A stretch of 64,000 nucleotides of DNA, taken from assembly GCA_016932415.1 (NCBI GenBank), contig JAFGCX010000007.1:244280-308279 (forward strand), in the 5' to 3' direction. Under the pieces are notes generated by a model. That model was not told the DNA's origin. It saw only the letters and a program-made list of their open reading frames with translations, and did no database searches. Origin of the DNA: Candidatus Krumholzibacteriota bacterium. Lineage in GTDB: Bacteria; Krumholzibacteriota; Krumholzibacteriia; Krumholzibacteriales; Krumholzibacteriaceae. The translations under genes and the position numbers were made by a program. How positions within the stretch are numbered: the first letter of the stretch is position 1; each line of letters starts with the position of its first letter. Positions 1 through 9,459 of the stretch are shown here, one piece after another.

Positions 1-474
1 CAACCGCTCATAGCATCTAAGCCAGATCGCCTTCTTTTCCATCGGCTCGAGCGCCGTATTCAGGAGGCTGAGGACCCGCGCTTCTCCCTCGCGCTCCTCC
101 AGCTCCCTGTCCGGCCCGGCAAACCTTCCGGGAAGGTGCTCTACATCGAGTCCCTCCCCGTCGCCCAGGAGATCGACTCGCCGAACCTCGTTAAGACACC
201 GGTTCCTCGTGATCGAAAAGAGCCAGGAAGAAAACTTCGATTTTCCCGCGAAGGAATCGAGCCCTTCAATCGCGCGCAGAAAAACGTCCTGACTTAAATC
301 CAGCGCCTTCTCGTGGTCGCTGACGTACCTGAAGCACCACAGGTAGACAGCCTTCTGGTATCTTCCCAGCAGTTCGGCCGTTGCATCACCTCCCCGGCCT
401 TTGTCGCGGCCGGATCTGGCGAGACCGACCAGTTCAGAGTCAGTCAGTCCACCGTATTCTTCTTCATTAGACAT
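1..474 (-). CDS. ECF-family RNA polymerase sigma factor, 3' part beyond window
   Basis: The frame opens with ATG at 474 (MSNEEEYGGLTDSEL) and is still open at the left edge, giving 158 residues. Region 2 is plain at about residues 40-100: a helix with YLWCFRYVSDHEKALDLSQ, then DVFLRAIEGLDSF, then SSWLFSITRNRCLNEVRR, the usual ECF sigma order of core-binding helix, -10 recognition helix and basic end. Region 4 is only beginning (LEPMEKKAIWLRC) where the window ends. It directs RNA polymerase in the cytoplasm to an unknown promoter set. It starts 15 nt after the stop of the TPR-CHAT gene on the same strand, so the two are probably co-transcribed. No anti-sigma gene is visible; it may lie to the left. 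Family call is secure; regulon is unknown. Confidence 0.9.
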   Translation of the reverse strand, partial: MSNEEEYGGLTDSELVGLARSGRDKGRGGDATAELLGRYQKAVYLWCFRYVSDHEKALDLSQDVFLRAIEGLDSFAGKSKFSSWLFSITRNRCLNEVRRVDLLGDGEGLDVEHLPGRFAGPDRELEEREGEARVLSLLNTALEPMEKKAIWLRCYERL

Positions 475-489
475 CTCAGATTCAGTAAA

Positions 490-3378
490 TCACATTTTCC
501 CGTTAGATTTCATGATATTTTTTCGTTTTGCCGCCGCGATGGCGATCGCGAACCCCGCCACAAGAACCATTAAAAGAACGATATATTGTAAATACCTAAT
601 CACTCCCTTCTCTTCGAGATCGACAGTGATATTCCCGTTCCCGATGACTACAAAGCCTGCCCAGTAAAAAGGGGGCTCCGTCTTTTTTCTGCCGCGGACA
701 GTCATTTGCGAGCGCTGAAGAGCTGCGGCGACAGTCTTTCCCTTTGCCAGTTCCTTGTAGAACTCTCTCATCAGATCGGCGGTCGCGGCATCATCGACAG
801 GCCAGAGAGTCGCCACGACGGCAGAGGCGCCGGAGCTAATAAAAGCCGCCGGTAGGCCGAACATCCCTTCACCGACAGCGATCTTCCCCCTCGCCGATTC
901 GCATCCGGAGAGGACCACGAGACGGGCCGGTATACTTCCACCGGCAATATCCCCCGCTCTGAGATATGTGTCAGGTTCGAATTCAAGCGTCGAAGTTTCG
1001 TTGTCATTTTCCGGTCCCAGGAGAAACCCCGAGTGCCAGATCTTCTCATCATCTATCTTCACGTGAGTCGCGATATGTATCACTTCTGTAGAATTATCCA
1101 TATCGAAGAATTCTTTTTCCCCTCCATCGAAAATGTCGACACCGGCAATCCTGCCGCGCAGAAAGTCGACTTCCTCTTCGGCACCTTTCAATCTCGCTCC
1201 GCCTCCAGGAGCGACAGCAAGTATCCGGGCCGGGGTGTCAATTTTCTTGCCGGTGCCGGATCTCACCCTCAGCCACTTGAGCATCGTAGCTGAGGGGATC
1301 TGCTGGTTCTCCTTTGACTCGCAAAGCTGCCGCTCTTCGCTTTCGGGATCGCCTGGATCGGAAATAATGAGTGCGCCAAACGGAACAGAGCTGAAGTAAT
1401 TATCGGGCGCGATCAGGAGGCGCCTGGCTCCTCGTACAAGATCACCGACCTGGCCCAGTATCAGGTCGCCGAACTGCCGGTTCATACCGGCAAGATCGAT
1501 CTCAGCTTCCCCCCGATCGCCGCTTTGCGGCCTCTTACTCACAGCTTCGCGGTAAAGACCGACCCTCGCGGCGAAATCGGATTTCCTGCCGGGAAGAACA
1601 GCCATCCTAACAGCTTTGGCCGTTACGGCGAAGAGGTACGACTCACGATCACCGACTACAAAATCGAGGAAGAGCTCACCCGGGCCAAGGACTTCATGTC
1701 GCAGTTCAGAGAGGGAGATCGGAGATATTTTCGAAAGATCAGATTGAGGGCCATCCTGCCGCCGAGGCTCTGTCAACCTCTCAGTGAGGGTTCTCGCCTT
1801 GTATCGTTGAAATATGTTGAACATCTCTTCCACACGCTCTGCTTCAAGCCGATCTGGCGGATACTCAAGGACGATTCCCGCGCAGCTTACAGTGCTCCAG
1901 TTCCCTGTTTGCACTTCCCTCCACTCGTGTGAGCCGGTCATTTCACGCCTTTCGTCGATCAGGTCAAGGGCGCGATGGAACCATTCGTAAGCTTCGGCTG
2001 GCCTGCCCGCCGCGCGGAGAGACGCGCTCAGCTCAAAAGCCGCCTCAAGCTTCTGCTGAATATCGGCGGCTTGACCGATCTGTCTTTCCATCTTCTCCAG
2101 CCTGGCGAGCGCTTCTCCGGGTCGGCCTTCCCGGCGGATGTATCCGGCGAGCATGATATTCATTTTCGTTTCGTACTCTTCGACGTACGGCGACGCGAGC
2201 CCAACCTCGAGGACTTCGATTGCGGCGGCAGTACTGTCCATTCGATTCAAAGCATCAGCCAGCCCCGTGACCGCTTCGAACCTCTGCTTGTTATTCAGCA
2301 TGCTTCCCATTCCAAGGACCTGCCGGTAAAGCCGGGCCGCGGCGTTCATTCTTTTTTGAAGAACGCGTACCTCGCCGAGCCTGTTTCTCACTGTTCCGAG
2401 AAGGTCCAGATAATTCAATTCTTCGCAGGTCGTGATCGCCGATGAAAGGATATCTGCCGCATCTTCGTAATTTCCCAGGTAGGTCATCGCCAGGGCGGTG
2501 TTCGAGGCTGGTGTTATCATACCGCGCGCGTTCCCCATTGCTTCACTCAACTCAGTCGCCCTCTGGTAGTACTGGACGGCGAGGCTCATATCGCCGTAGA
2601 CGTACTCGAGGGTCCCGAGGTTGTTGACAGCATGCGACTCCTGGACGAGGTCACCGAGTTCCCTGGCGGCTACAAGGACTTTCTGGTAACAATCCCTCGC
2701 CGATTCTTCATTCTGCATCGTGTTATATACCCTGCCGAGACCTATCATCGGGGTGAGACCGGCCTGTTTCATCCCTTCAGCGGTGAAGATCTCCGTCGCG
2801 AGAGTATATTCTTCGCGCGCCTGATCGAGCTTCCCCTGCTGGAGATAGACGTATCCGAGAGCCGTTCGGGCCCACGCCTCACCCGGTCGGTTACCGGTCA
2901 GTCTCGAAAGGGAGAGTTTCTTCAGGCTGAGTTCCACGCACTCGTCGTAGCGCCCCTGCCAGGTCACGGCGAAAGCCTTGAACCCGAGAGCCTCCGCCCA
3001 GTTCAGCGTGTCTGCGCATGCCTCTGAGATACGGATCGCCAGATCAAGCGACGCCATTCCATCGACGTACTTTCTCGCCGAAAGCTCCGCCCTGCCGCGT
3101 ATGAGAATGAGCCTGCCGATCGCCATGGAATCATCCTCAGCTTGCGCCTGGTCGAGAACGAGCGGCACGAGCGATAGTACCGAATCGAAATTACCTGCCG
3201 AAAAAAGGGAATCTAGCACCGCGCGCTGATCACTGATCGACGCATTGCTTTGCTCGTCAAAATCATCCTGCCCCGATACAGATACGCCAGGCGCAAGGAT
3301 CAGGCAGACTGCTGAAACAGCAGCGGCGAACAAAACCGCAAAGAGTCTGCTGGCAGATGGATATCGTGATAAAGCCAT
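490..3378 (-). CDS. Exported TPR-CHAT caspase-like protease with C-terminal membrane anchor
   Basis: 962 residues. An N-terminal signal peptide or membrane segment (about 12-35, followed by VSGQDD) leads into roughly ten TPR units (about 50-480). A CHAT domain fills about 540-915. The catalytic pair of this clan CD cysteine peptidase family is present: His772 in HIATH and Cys826 in VVLSGCESARG, with the usual EGMFGLPAAF and FYWAGFVVIG around them. A hydrophobic helix at about 929-948 is followed by a short basic tail (KRKNIMKSNGKM), so the protease domain should face the periplasm with the tail inside. No Shine-Dalgarno precedes the ATG; a TATGAT lies about 9 nt upstream, so a leaderless message is possible. 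It sits 12 nt after the GH92 stop and 15 nt before the sigma factor start. Substrate unknown; a link to sigma control is inferred from order. Confidence 0.9.
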   Translation of the reverse strand: MALSRYPSASRLFAVLFAAAVSAVCLILAPGVSVSGQDDFDEQSNASISDQRAVLDSLFSAGNFDSVLSLVPLVLDQAQAEDDSMAIGRLILIRGRAELSARKYVDGMASLDLAIRISEACADTLNWAEALGFKAFAVTWQGRYDECVELSLKKLSLSRLTGNRPGEAWARTALGYVYLQQGKLDQAREEYTLATEIFTAEGMKQAGLTPMIGLGRVYNTMQNEESARDCYQKVLVAARELGDLVQESHAVNNLGTLEYVYGDMSLAVQYYQRATELSEAMGNARGMITPASNTALAMTYLGNYEDAADILSSAITTCEELNYLDLLGTVRNRLGEVRVLQKRMNAAARLYRQVLGMGSMLNNKQRFEAVTGLADALNRMDSTAAAIEVLEVGLASPYVEEYETKMNIMLAGYIRREGRPGEALARLEKMERQIGQAADIQQKLEAAFELSASLRAAGRPAEAYEWFHRALDLIDERREMTGSHEWREVQTGNWSTVSCAGIVLEYPPDRLEAERVEEMFNIFQRYKARTLTERLTEPRRQDGPQSDLSKISPISLSELRHEVLGPGELFLDFVVGDRESYLFAVTAKAVRMAVLPGRKSDFAARVGLYREAVSKRPQSGDRGEAEIDLAGMNRQFGDLILGQVGDLVRGARRLLIAPDNYFSSVPFGALIISDPGDPESEERQLCESKENQQIPSATMLKWLRVRSGTGKKIDTPARILAVAPGGGARLKGAEEEVDFLRGRIAGVDIFDGGEKEFFDMDNSTEVIHIATHVKIDDEKIWHSGFLLGPENDNETSTLEFEPDTYLRAGDIAGGSIPARLVVLSGCESARGKIAVGEGMFGLPAAFISSGASAVVATLWPVDDAATADLMREFYKELAKGKTVAAALQRSQMTVRGRKKTEPPFYWAGFVVIGNGNITVDLEEKGVIRYLQYIVLLMVLVAGFAIAIAAAKRKNIMKSNGKM

Positions 3379-3390
3379 ATCACGATTTTA

Positions 3391-5826
3391 TCATAAATTA
3401 CAGGCCTTTGCACGGGGAAACCATGGGACTCCAATCCTCTCGTTCGGAACATGAGAATCTTGATTCGACAAGTTGGTTTTCATTCGATAGTTCATTTTCC
3501 CGGCATTAATAACTTCTTGATGATTTATTGAGGATTCCAGGTATTCATTTCCATCAAGTTGGATCGACTCAATATACATTCGCTCCGAACTATAATTATT
3601 CACCTCTACTACAAACTCCCTCCCATCGCCCAGATCGATCTTCGCTCCTGCAATACATGGTGTGCCGATGATATATTCTGCTGAACCGGGGCAGACGGGG
3701 TAGAAGCCGAGGCAGCTGAGGATATACCAGGCGGACATCTGGCCGCAGTCGTCGTTGCCGCAGAGACCGTCCGGGACGGGGCGGTACATTGTGTTGACTA
3801 TCTCGTGAACACGCTGCTGCGTTTTTTCAGGGGCGCCGACGTATGAACAGAGATATGCGATGTGGTGGCTCGGTTCGTTCCCGTGCACGTAATTGCCGAT
3901 TATCCCGACCCTGGCGACATCTTCGCTGTGGGCGATATCATCGTCGGAGACTTTCATCACAAAGAGTGAATCGAGCCATTCGATCATGCGGGCTGGGCCG
4001 CCGACCAACTCTATCAATCCCGGAACATCATGCGGAACATAAAGCGAGTAGTTCCAGGCGTTACCTTCGATATATCCCTGCCCCGCTACGCTTAGCGGGT
4101 CGAAAGGTTCTTTCCATGAGCCGTCGGAGTTTCTTGCCCGGATGAATCCGGTCTCCTTGTCAAAGATATTTCTGTAATTCTGAGAGCGCTGGCGGAATTC
4201 CCTGGCTATCTCCTTCCTGCCAAGCGACTCCGCGAGCTGAGAGATGCACCAGTCGTCGTATGCATATTCGAGGGTCTTCGATGCCGAGTTGCTGCTTATA
4301 TCCTCGGGGACATAACCGTACTTTCTGTACGCTTCGATGCCGTCGTAGGCGCCGAAGTTTGCCGACCTGACGCAGGCGGCAAGGGCGCGCTCGCCGTCGA
4401 AACCACGAATCCCTTTTATCCAGGCGTCTGCGATAACAGAGACGGCATGATATCCGATCATGCACCAGTTCTCGTCGCCATGATGCGACCATACAGGAAG
4501 GGCGCCGTGAACGCTCTGCTCGCTGTGGGCAAGTATCGACTTAACCATATCGGTCGTTCTCTCAGGTTCTATGATGGTAAGCAGTGGATGCAGCGCCCTG
4601 TAGGTGTCCCAGAGCGAGAAGATACTGTAATTTGTAAAGCCAGGGTCGCGGTGGATCTCCTGATCGAGGCCGCGGTAACTGCCATCGACATCGCAGAAGA
4701 CGACCGGCGACATGCATGCATGATAAAGAGCGGTGTAGAAATTGATCTTTCGATCGCGATCTGCATCGATCCGGATCTTCGAAAGCTGCTTGTCCCAGGC
4801 GGCGCGGGCCTCGCTTCGAACGCGGGCAAAATTGAAATGAGGGAGTTCGGCGCAAAGATTCTTCAGGGCGCCGGCGGAGCTTACCGGCGAAAGGGCGAAT
4901 TTCACGAGGATCTCATCGCCATCCTCGATCTCAAAATCGAAATGGGCCTTTATAGCGCGACCGGCTCGTTCGGGGAAGTTGTCGTCCTCATCGAACTTTC
5001 TCCACCATCCGTTGTAGACAATATCTTCCCCATTGTGGAGCCCGTACGAACTGATCGGCTTTGATAAGACCATCGCGAAGAAAAGGGTCCTTGTCCTTGC
5101 CCACCCTCTGGTCTGCCTCATCCCTGTCACAAGGGTATCGTTCTCGACGCGGATCGACGACCAGATGACTTTGCCGTCATAGTTGTAGATGCCGTGCGTC
5201 AGGTCGAGAATTATATGGGCAACTGAATCTTCACCATCCCCTCTCTCCTTGCCGGTACCCGCGCCAGTAAATCTATACTTGTGAAAACCTACCCTCGTAG
5301 AAGCAGTCAGTTCGACATCTATCCCGTAATCATCAAGGGTGACTGCGTAGTATCCCGGGCTTCCCGTCTCTGTCTCCTTGGTGTAGCTAGAGCGGTAGCC
5401 GGAGCCGGGGTCGCCGGCAGTGCCGGGATTCAGGTGAAGGGGGCCGGTCGTCGGCATCAGCAGAAAGTCGCCGAGGTCGGAATGGCCGGTCCCGTTAAAA
5501 TGTGTATGGCTGAATCCGACGATGGTCGGATCGTCATACTGATACCCGGCGCAATACCTGTAGACATCGGGGTTGTATCCATCCCCATAGGTGAATAGAA
5601 GAGTGTCGGTGTCAGGGCTCAGCTGCACCATCCCGAACGGCACAGTCGCGCCAGGAAAGGTGTGACCCATATCGCGCGTACCGATGAAAGGATTCACATA
5701 TGAGCAGAGGTCCTTTTTCTCGATGGTGGGAAGATCCGGAGCCGATTCGACAGCATTACTATATGCATCTCCGTTATTAATTATAATCGTTATCAGCACG
5801 GCAATAGCCAATCGAAGAATTTTCAT
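3391..5826 (-). CDS. GH92 family alpha-mannosidase, exported
   Basis: 811 residues, the usual size for GH92, a Ca-dependent inverting exo-alpha-mannosidase family that trims mannose from N-glycans and yeast mannan. A signal peptide (MKILRLAIAVLITII, cleavage near residue 25) precedes the N-terminal beta-sandwich, which opens with the family signature VNPFIGTRDMGHTFPGA. The catalytic alpha/alpha barrel contains GNEPSHHIAYL and GNDDCGQMSAWY, which hold the acidic residues known to bind Ca and activate water in this family. The start is supported by AAGGGG eight nt upstream of the ATG. It is first of three same-strand genes followed by TPR-CHAT and ECF sigma, though a glycosidase in a signalling operon is unusual and the grouping may be chance. 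No sorting tail is present, so it is probably periplasmic. Exact linkage specificity cannot be read. Confidence 0.93.
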   Translation of the reverse strand: MKILRLAIAVLITIIINNGDAYSNAVESAPDLPTIEKKDLCSYVNPFIGTRDMGHTFPGATVPFGMVQLSPDTDTLLFTYGDGYNPDVYRYCAGYQYDDPTIVGFSHTHFNGTGHSDLGDFLLMPTTGPLHLNPGTAGDPGSGYRSSYTKETETGSPGYYAVTLDDYGIDVELTASTRVGFHKYRFTGAGTGKERGDGEDSVAHIILDLTHGIYNYDGKVIWSSIRVENDTLVTGMRQTRGWARTRTLFFAMVLSKPISSYGLHNGEDIVYNGWWRKFDEDDNFPERAGRAIKAHFDFEIEDGDEILVKFALSPVSSAGALKNLCAELPHFNFARVRSEARAAWDKQLSKIRIDADRDRKINFYTALYHACMSPVVFCDVDGSYRGLDQEIHRDPGFTNYSIFSLWDTYRALHPLLTIIEPERTTDMVKSILAHSEQSVHGALPVWSHHGDENWCMIGYHAVSVIADAWIKGIRGFDGERALAACVRSANFGAYDGIEAYRKYGYVPEDISSNSASKTLEYAYDDWCISQLAESLGRKEIAREFRQRSQNYRNIFDKETGFIRARNSDGSWKEPFDPLSVAGQGYIEGNAWNYSLYVPHDVPGLIELVGGPARMIEWLDSLFVMKVSDDDIAHSEDVARVGIIGNYVHGNEPSHHIAYLCSYVGAPEKTQQRVHEIVNTMYRPVPDGLCGNDDCGQMSAWYILSCLGFYPVCPGSAEYIIGTPCIAGAKIDLGDGREFVVEVNNYSSERMYIESIQLDGNEYLESSINHQEVINAGKMNYRMKTNLSNQDSHVPNERIGVPWFPRAKACNL

Positions 5827-6110
5827 TTATAAACCCCTTTATATCTCACCTGGTTTTTGGCGGCGGCGAATATCCGCCACGAACCTGCTCATCGTACAAC
5901 TTTTACCCGGCAGGTACAAGACCGGGGTCCGGCCCGTCCCGTGCATCTTGATTCAACGAGATAGATGTATTATATTTAATAGGAAGAACGATCCGCCACA
6001 GCCACTTCCAATATCGACCAGTCACCATCCTCTGATTCTGCCAACCTGTACCTGCAAGACGCGTTGCTCCATCTGCTCGTTTCCACGCGAGCATAGCCTG
6101 TGGTAAGGAG

Positions 6111-6809
6111 GTGTCCGATGCAGCGGCTGCTTGTAGTAGAAGCCGGTATGCTTGCCGCGTGTTTCTGGCCGGGTGCGGCGCGACCGGGCTGAACGAATGC
6201 CAGATCGAAGAGGAACTGGAGATCTCTGTAAATGCCGCCTCACTTGAGTGCTACAGCCACAGCGTTCTTCGTGGAAAGGGATCGATCCGGATCGAATGGA
6301 CCCTCTCAAAGAGCACCGCGGGAGCGGTCTTTTCCGTCCAGCGCGCCCCGGCTTCGAGAAGATGTTTCAGGGAGATCAGGCAGATCGAAGCAGGCCCGGA
6401 AGATCTGACCTTCATATATCTCGATATGAGCTGCCAGCCTGGAAAAACATATCGCTACCGAGTCGTATATCGTCCTTTATTCGGAAAATCATGCATCCTA
6501 TTCGAGACTGGAGAGTATCTGGCAGTCGCTGTTCCGACGATCCTGCATCCGAACCACCCCAATCCTTTCAGCACCGTCACAGAACTGCGATTCTCACTCG
6601 GCGAAACGGTGGAGACCTCCATCGCCATTTACGACGTGGGGGGAAAACTGGTGCGTCTCATTGTGAATTCCATTCTCGAACCAGGATCGTACCTTGCCGC
6701 CTGGAACGGGCGCGACGACACAGGCCGGCCGGTGGCCGCAGGAGTCTACTTCTGCTACCTCCGGGCAGGCAAGGCGACCCTTTCGAGGAAATTAATCCTT
6801 ATCCGGTAG
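6111..6809 (+). pseudogene. Fragment: FN3-like module plus FlgD-type sorting tail, probably frameshifted
   Basis: The open frame encodes an FN3-like stretch (GAVFSVQRAPAS, then GKTYRYRVVYRP) followed by a complete FlgD-like Ig tail (NHPNPFS, WNGRDDTGRP, AAGVYF, ending SRKLILIR). The 5' end looks wrong. AAGGAGG sits immediately before the GTG at 6111 with no spacing. An ATG at 6118 is correctly spaced and opens a signal-peptide-like MQRLLVVEAGMLAACFWPGA in another frame that stops after 24 codons. The simplest reading is a former exported protein that lost most of its body and acquired a frameshift near 6190. Part of it (about 6285-6600) is repeated at about 9075-9390. An alternative is a small intact exported protein with an odd start. 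Confidence 0.6.
6285..6600 (+). repeat. Direct repeat, first copy (partner at about 9075-9390)
   Basis: A block of about 310 bp inside the 6111 fragment recurs in the same orientation about 2.8 kb downstream. Conserved runs include CCAGCGCGCCCCGGCTTC and ATGAGCTGCCAGCCTGG in both copies. One base is deleted in the second copy near its start. The two copies bracket the vWA gene and could recombine to delete it. Confidence 0.7.
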
Positions 6810-6818
6810 CTGGAAATA

Positions 6819-6827
6819 TGTTATAAT
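6819..6827 (+). promoter_or_regulatory. Extended -10 promoter for the vWA gene
   Basis: TGTTATAAT is a perfect -10 hexamer with the TGn extension. No good -35 is present at 17 nt (TATCCG), as is common for extended -10 promoters. The next start codon is about 130 nt downstream. The same TGnTAnnnT pattern precedes several other exported-protein genes in the window. Confidence 0.45.
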
Positions 6828-6955
6828 GATCATATTCTACATGGGGAAATAGTACGCCTCGAAGCGAAACCAGGAGTTGATCAAAACAGAAATAGATCTC
6901 AAGAAAAATCTCAATGATACTTTTTAAACACGATACGACCCACTGGGGAGAGATC

Positions 6956-9058
6956 ATGAAAAACACCATATTGCTTGCTTTAATCTGTCTGATTGTTCTG
7001 TCCGTATCGATCGCCGCTGAACCGGTGATCGTTGAAGAAGACTGGACGCTGATCCGTACAATTTCGTTCGATAATCCGATCGCGGCACATTTCAATCCCA
7101 TGGACGGCTGCATATACGCGGCCCGGCGTAATTCCGACGCCGATGGACTGTATCGTATAGACGCGGCGGGATACACAGTCCAGATCGCGAGCATGGCCTA
7201 TCTTGCCGGCGTGGTTGTAGACTCTCAGACGGGGAACATCTTCTTTTCCGAGAGTTACTATGGCTTTATCTACCGCTCGCCCTTTGGTACGATAAGCCAT
7301 CAGACCTGGGTTGGCGGCTTTCATACCGGAGATGACGACCCGATGGGTCTGGCGATCGCGCCGATGAATTACTCGGGCGACGTTCTCTCGCCTGGTGAAG
7401 CTCTGGTAGTCGACGGTGGATATGGCGGCCCCGATGAGATATGGCTATGGTCCCCTGCCTCGTCCGAGGGAGAGGTCCTGCTGCATGCCGACGACGAGAC
7501 TCTTGTGGATGCGGTGGATATAGCGATTGGAGATTCAACGGTCCACCTCGTTGACACCGGCGAGACTGCACCAGGCGTGGTCTACCTTGTCACAAGCGGG
7601 GGCGTTCTGACCCCTCTTTCGACATCCCAGCCTCTGGCCGATCCTTGCGGTATTACGTACGACCCGGAAAATGGCGACCTGCTGGTCCTGGACCAGGGCG
7701 ATGACCGGGTGGTACGGATCGACCCGTTAACAGGCGATGCAAGCATCGTGTTCACGGGTATCACCGCGGACTTCGGCTGGGCCGGGATAGATATCACATC
7801 AGACGGACGACAGATGGCAGTCTCCGCCTATGACGATGACGCGATCTATCTTTTCGCCCGCTGCGACGCGAGCTCTCACCCCGAGTTCGATTGCGACGGC
7901 AACGGTATCTATGACGGCTGCGATATCGCCGGTGGGGCTTCCGACTGCAATCGCAACGGACTTCCGGATGAATGCGACCTTGTGGATAACGACTGCAATC
8001 TAGACGGCATCCCGGATGATTGCCCCAATTGCCCTCCGGTCGAGATCATATTTATCCTGGACACTTCAACCTCCATGGACGACGAAGCGGCTGTTCTCTG
8101 CAACAACATGAGCCATGTAATTACAATTCTCGAGGGTGTCGATCTCGATGTAATGCCCCTCTTGCTTGGAATCTGCGACCTGCCAGGCGGAGCGTACAGC
8201 TGCCTGGAAGACCACATAACCAACCTGCTCGGCACCACAGTTCCAGGATCACCACCACCCGGCCTGGAATTGCTTGGTGACTGCACCGGTTATCTGGAAG
8301 GGTGTCAGGAAGACTGGGGGCTTGCGGCCGCTGTTGTCTCCGGCTCTTATTCCTGGCTGCCCGAGGGAGAATCGGTACGATTGATCATTCCAGTCGCCGA
8401 TGAAGGCCCCGGCTGCGGCGACCCGGTCGACTCTTTCGATGAGGCGACTATAGCTCACGCGATCTCCGTAGCGCAATCTGCCGGCGTCATCGTCTCTCCG
8501 ATCACCGGGACCGGCTCTTCAACCACCGTAAAATCATTGGCCCAGGCTCTCGCCGATTCTACCGGCGGCATGCATTTCAACTCGACCGAACCGGCGCTTG
8601 ACATCGCCGACGCTATAGTCGATCTCGTATTGACCGCCTGCTCGAGTTACACCGACTGTAACGGAAATGGCATCCTTGACGAATGCGATATCACAAGCGG
8701 TACAAGCGAAGATGATAACAGCAACGGCATACCGGACGAGTGCGAGGATATAACAGACGTGGGCCCGTTGCCAGAAAGCAAGGTTTTGCTGCTGGAACAG
8801 AACAGGCCCAACCCGTTCAACCCTTCGACTACTATCTCGTTTATACTTCCACATGACTCGCATGTTGAACTGACGATATTCACCCCTGGCGGCCGGCGCG
8901 TGGCCACGATCGCGAGTCGGTGGTTCGCCGCGGGCCGAAATGAAGTCTTCTGGAACGGCCTCGATGACGCTGGCAAACCGGTCGCTTCAGGCGTCTACTT
9001 CTACCGTCTTGAAGCAGGCGAATTATCACAGACGAAGAAGATGGTGCTGCTTCGCTGA
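6956..9058 (+). CDS. Exported protein: beta-propeller, Ca-binding repeats, vWA domain, FlgD-type sorting tail
   Basis: Starts at ATG 6956 because GGGGAGA precedes it and MKNTILLALICLIVLSVSIAA is a good signal peptide; 700 residues. Order: an SMP-30/NHL-like propeller of about 290 residues; Asp/Cys-rich segments (DCDGNGIYDGCD, DCNRNGLPDECD, DCNLDGIPDDCP) resembling thrombospondin type 3 or dockerin-like Ca loops; a vWA domain with the MIDAS motif DTSTS; another pair of Ca loops; and the sorting tail (RPNPFNPSTTISF, WNGLDDAGKP, ASGVYFY, TKKMVLLR). It is probably exported and held at the surface or released, using the vWA and Ca loops for adhesion. The gene lies between two broken copies of another sorting-tail module. 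Ligand unknown. Confidence 0.85.
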   Translation: MKNTILLALICLIVLSVSIAAEPVIVEEDWTLIRTISFDNPIAAHFNPMDGCIYAARRNSDADGLYRIDAAGYTVQIASMAYLAGVVVDSQTGNIFFSESYYGFIYRSPFGTISHQTWVGGFHTGDDDPMGLAIAPMNYSGDVLSPGEALVVDGGYGGPDEIWLWSPASSEGEVLLHADDETLVDAVDIAIGDSTVHLVDTGETAPGVVYLVTSGGVLTPLSTSQPLADPCGITYDPENGDLLVLDQGDDRVVRIDPLTGDASIVFTGITADFGWAGIDITSDGRQMAVSAYDDDAIYLFARCDASSHPEFDCDGNGIYDGCDIAGGASDCNRNGLPDECDLVDNDCNLDGIPDDCPNCPPVEIIFILDTSTSMDDEAAVLCNNMSHVITILEGVDLDVMPLLLGICDLPGGAYSCLEDHITNLLGTTVPGSPPPGLELLGDCTGYLEGCQEDWGLAAAVVSGSYSWLPEGESVRLIIPVADEGPGCGDPVDSFDEATIAHAISVAQSAGVIVSPITGTGSSTTVKSLAQALADSTGGMHFNSTEPALDIADAIVDLVLTACSSYTDCNGNGILDECDITSGTSEDDNSNGIPDECEDITDVGPLPESKVLLLEQNRPNPFNPSTTISFILPHDSHVELTIFTPGGRRVATIASRWFAAGRNEVFWNGLDDAGKPVASGVYFYRLEAGELSQTKKMVLLR

Positions 9059-9074
9059 TATGGATCCGGCTATC

Positions 9075-9390
9075 GATCCGCAACGAGTTGACCCTCACAA
9101 AAGTGCCGCAGGAACGGTCTTTTCCATCCAGCGCGCCCCGGCTTCGAGAATATGTTTCAGAGAGCCGAAAAAGATCGAAGCGGGCCCGGAAGATCTGCCC
9201 TTCATATATCTCGACATGAGCTGCCAGCCTGGGAAGACGTATCGCTACCGCGTTGTATATCGGCCGGCGTTCGGGGCCGCGTGCATCCTCTCCGAGACCG
9301 GAGAGCATCTGGCAGTCGCTGTCCCGACGACCCTGCGCTCGAACCACCCGAATCCCTTCAGTACAGTCACAGCGCTGCGATTCTCAGTGG
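9075..9390 (+). pseudogene. Truncated second copy of the 6285-6600 FN3/sorting-tail module
   Basis: Begins just after the stop of the vWA gene with no start codon of its own. It aligns almost without gaps to about 6285-6600 at high identity by eye (roughly 80-85%); both encode QRAPAS, AGPEDL, IYLDMSCQPGKTYRYRVVYRP and NHPNPFSTVT. The match ends inside the sorting tail at CTGCGATTCTCA, and strongly AT-rich DNA follows. The copy is therefore cut at the left border of an apparent insertion. The rest of the 9059-9459 gap holds only AT-rich sequence with no gene. Confidence 0.75.
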
Positions 9391-9459
9391 ATAATTTAGA
9401 GGAAATTGATTTTGATTCGATATGTTGTGGTGATTACCGTTACTGTACTATTCTACAAA

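Noticed and set aside
6248-6826. Long open frame overlapping the 6111 fragment
   Set aside because: Different frame from the FN3/sorting-tail coding sequence; its protein is arginine/proline-rich noise.
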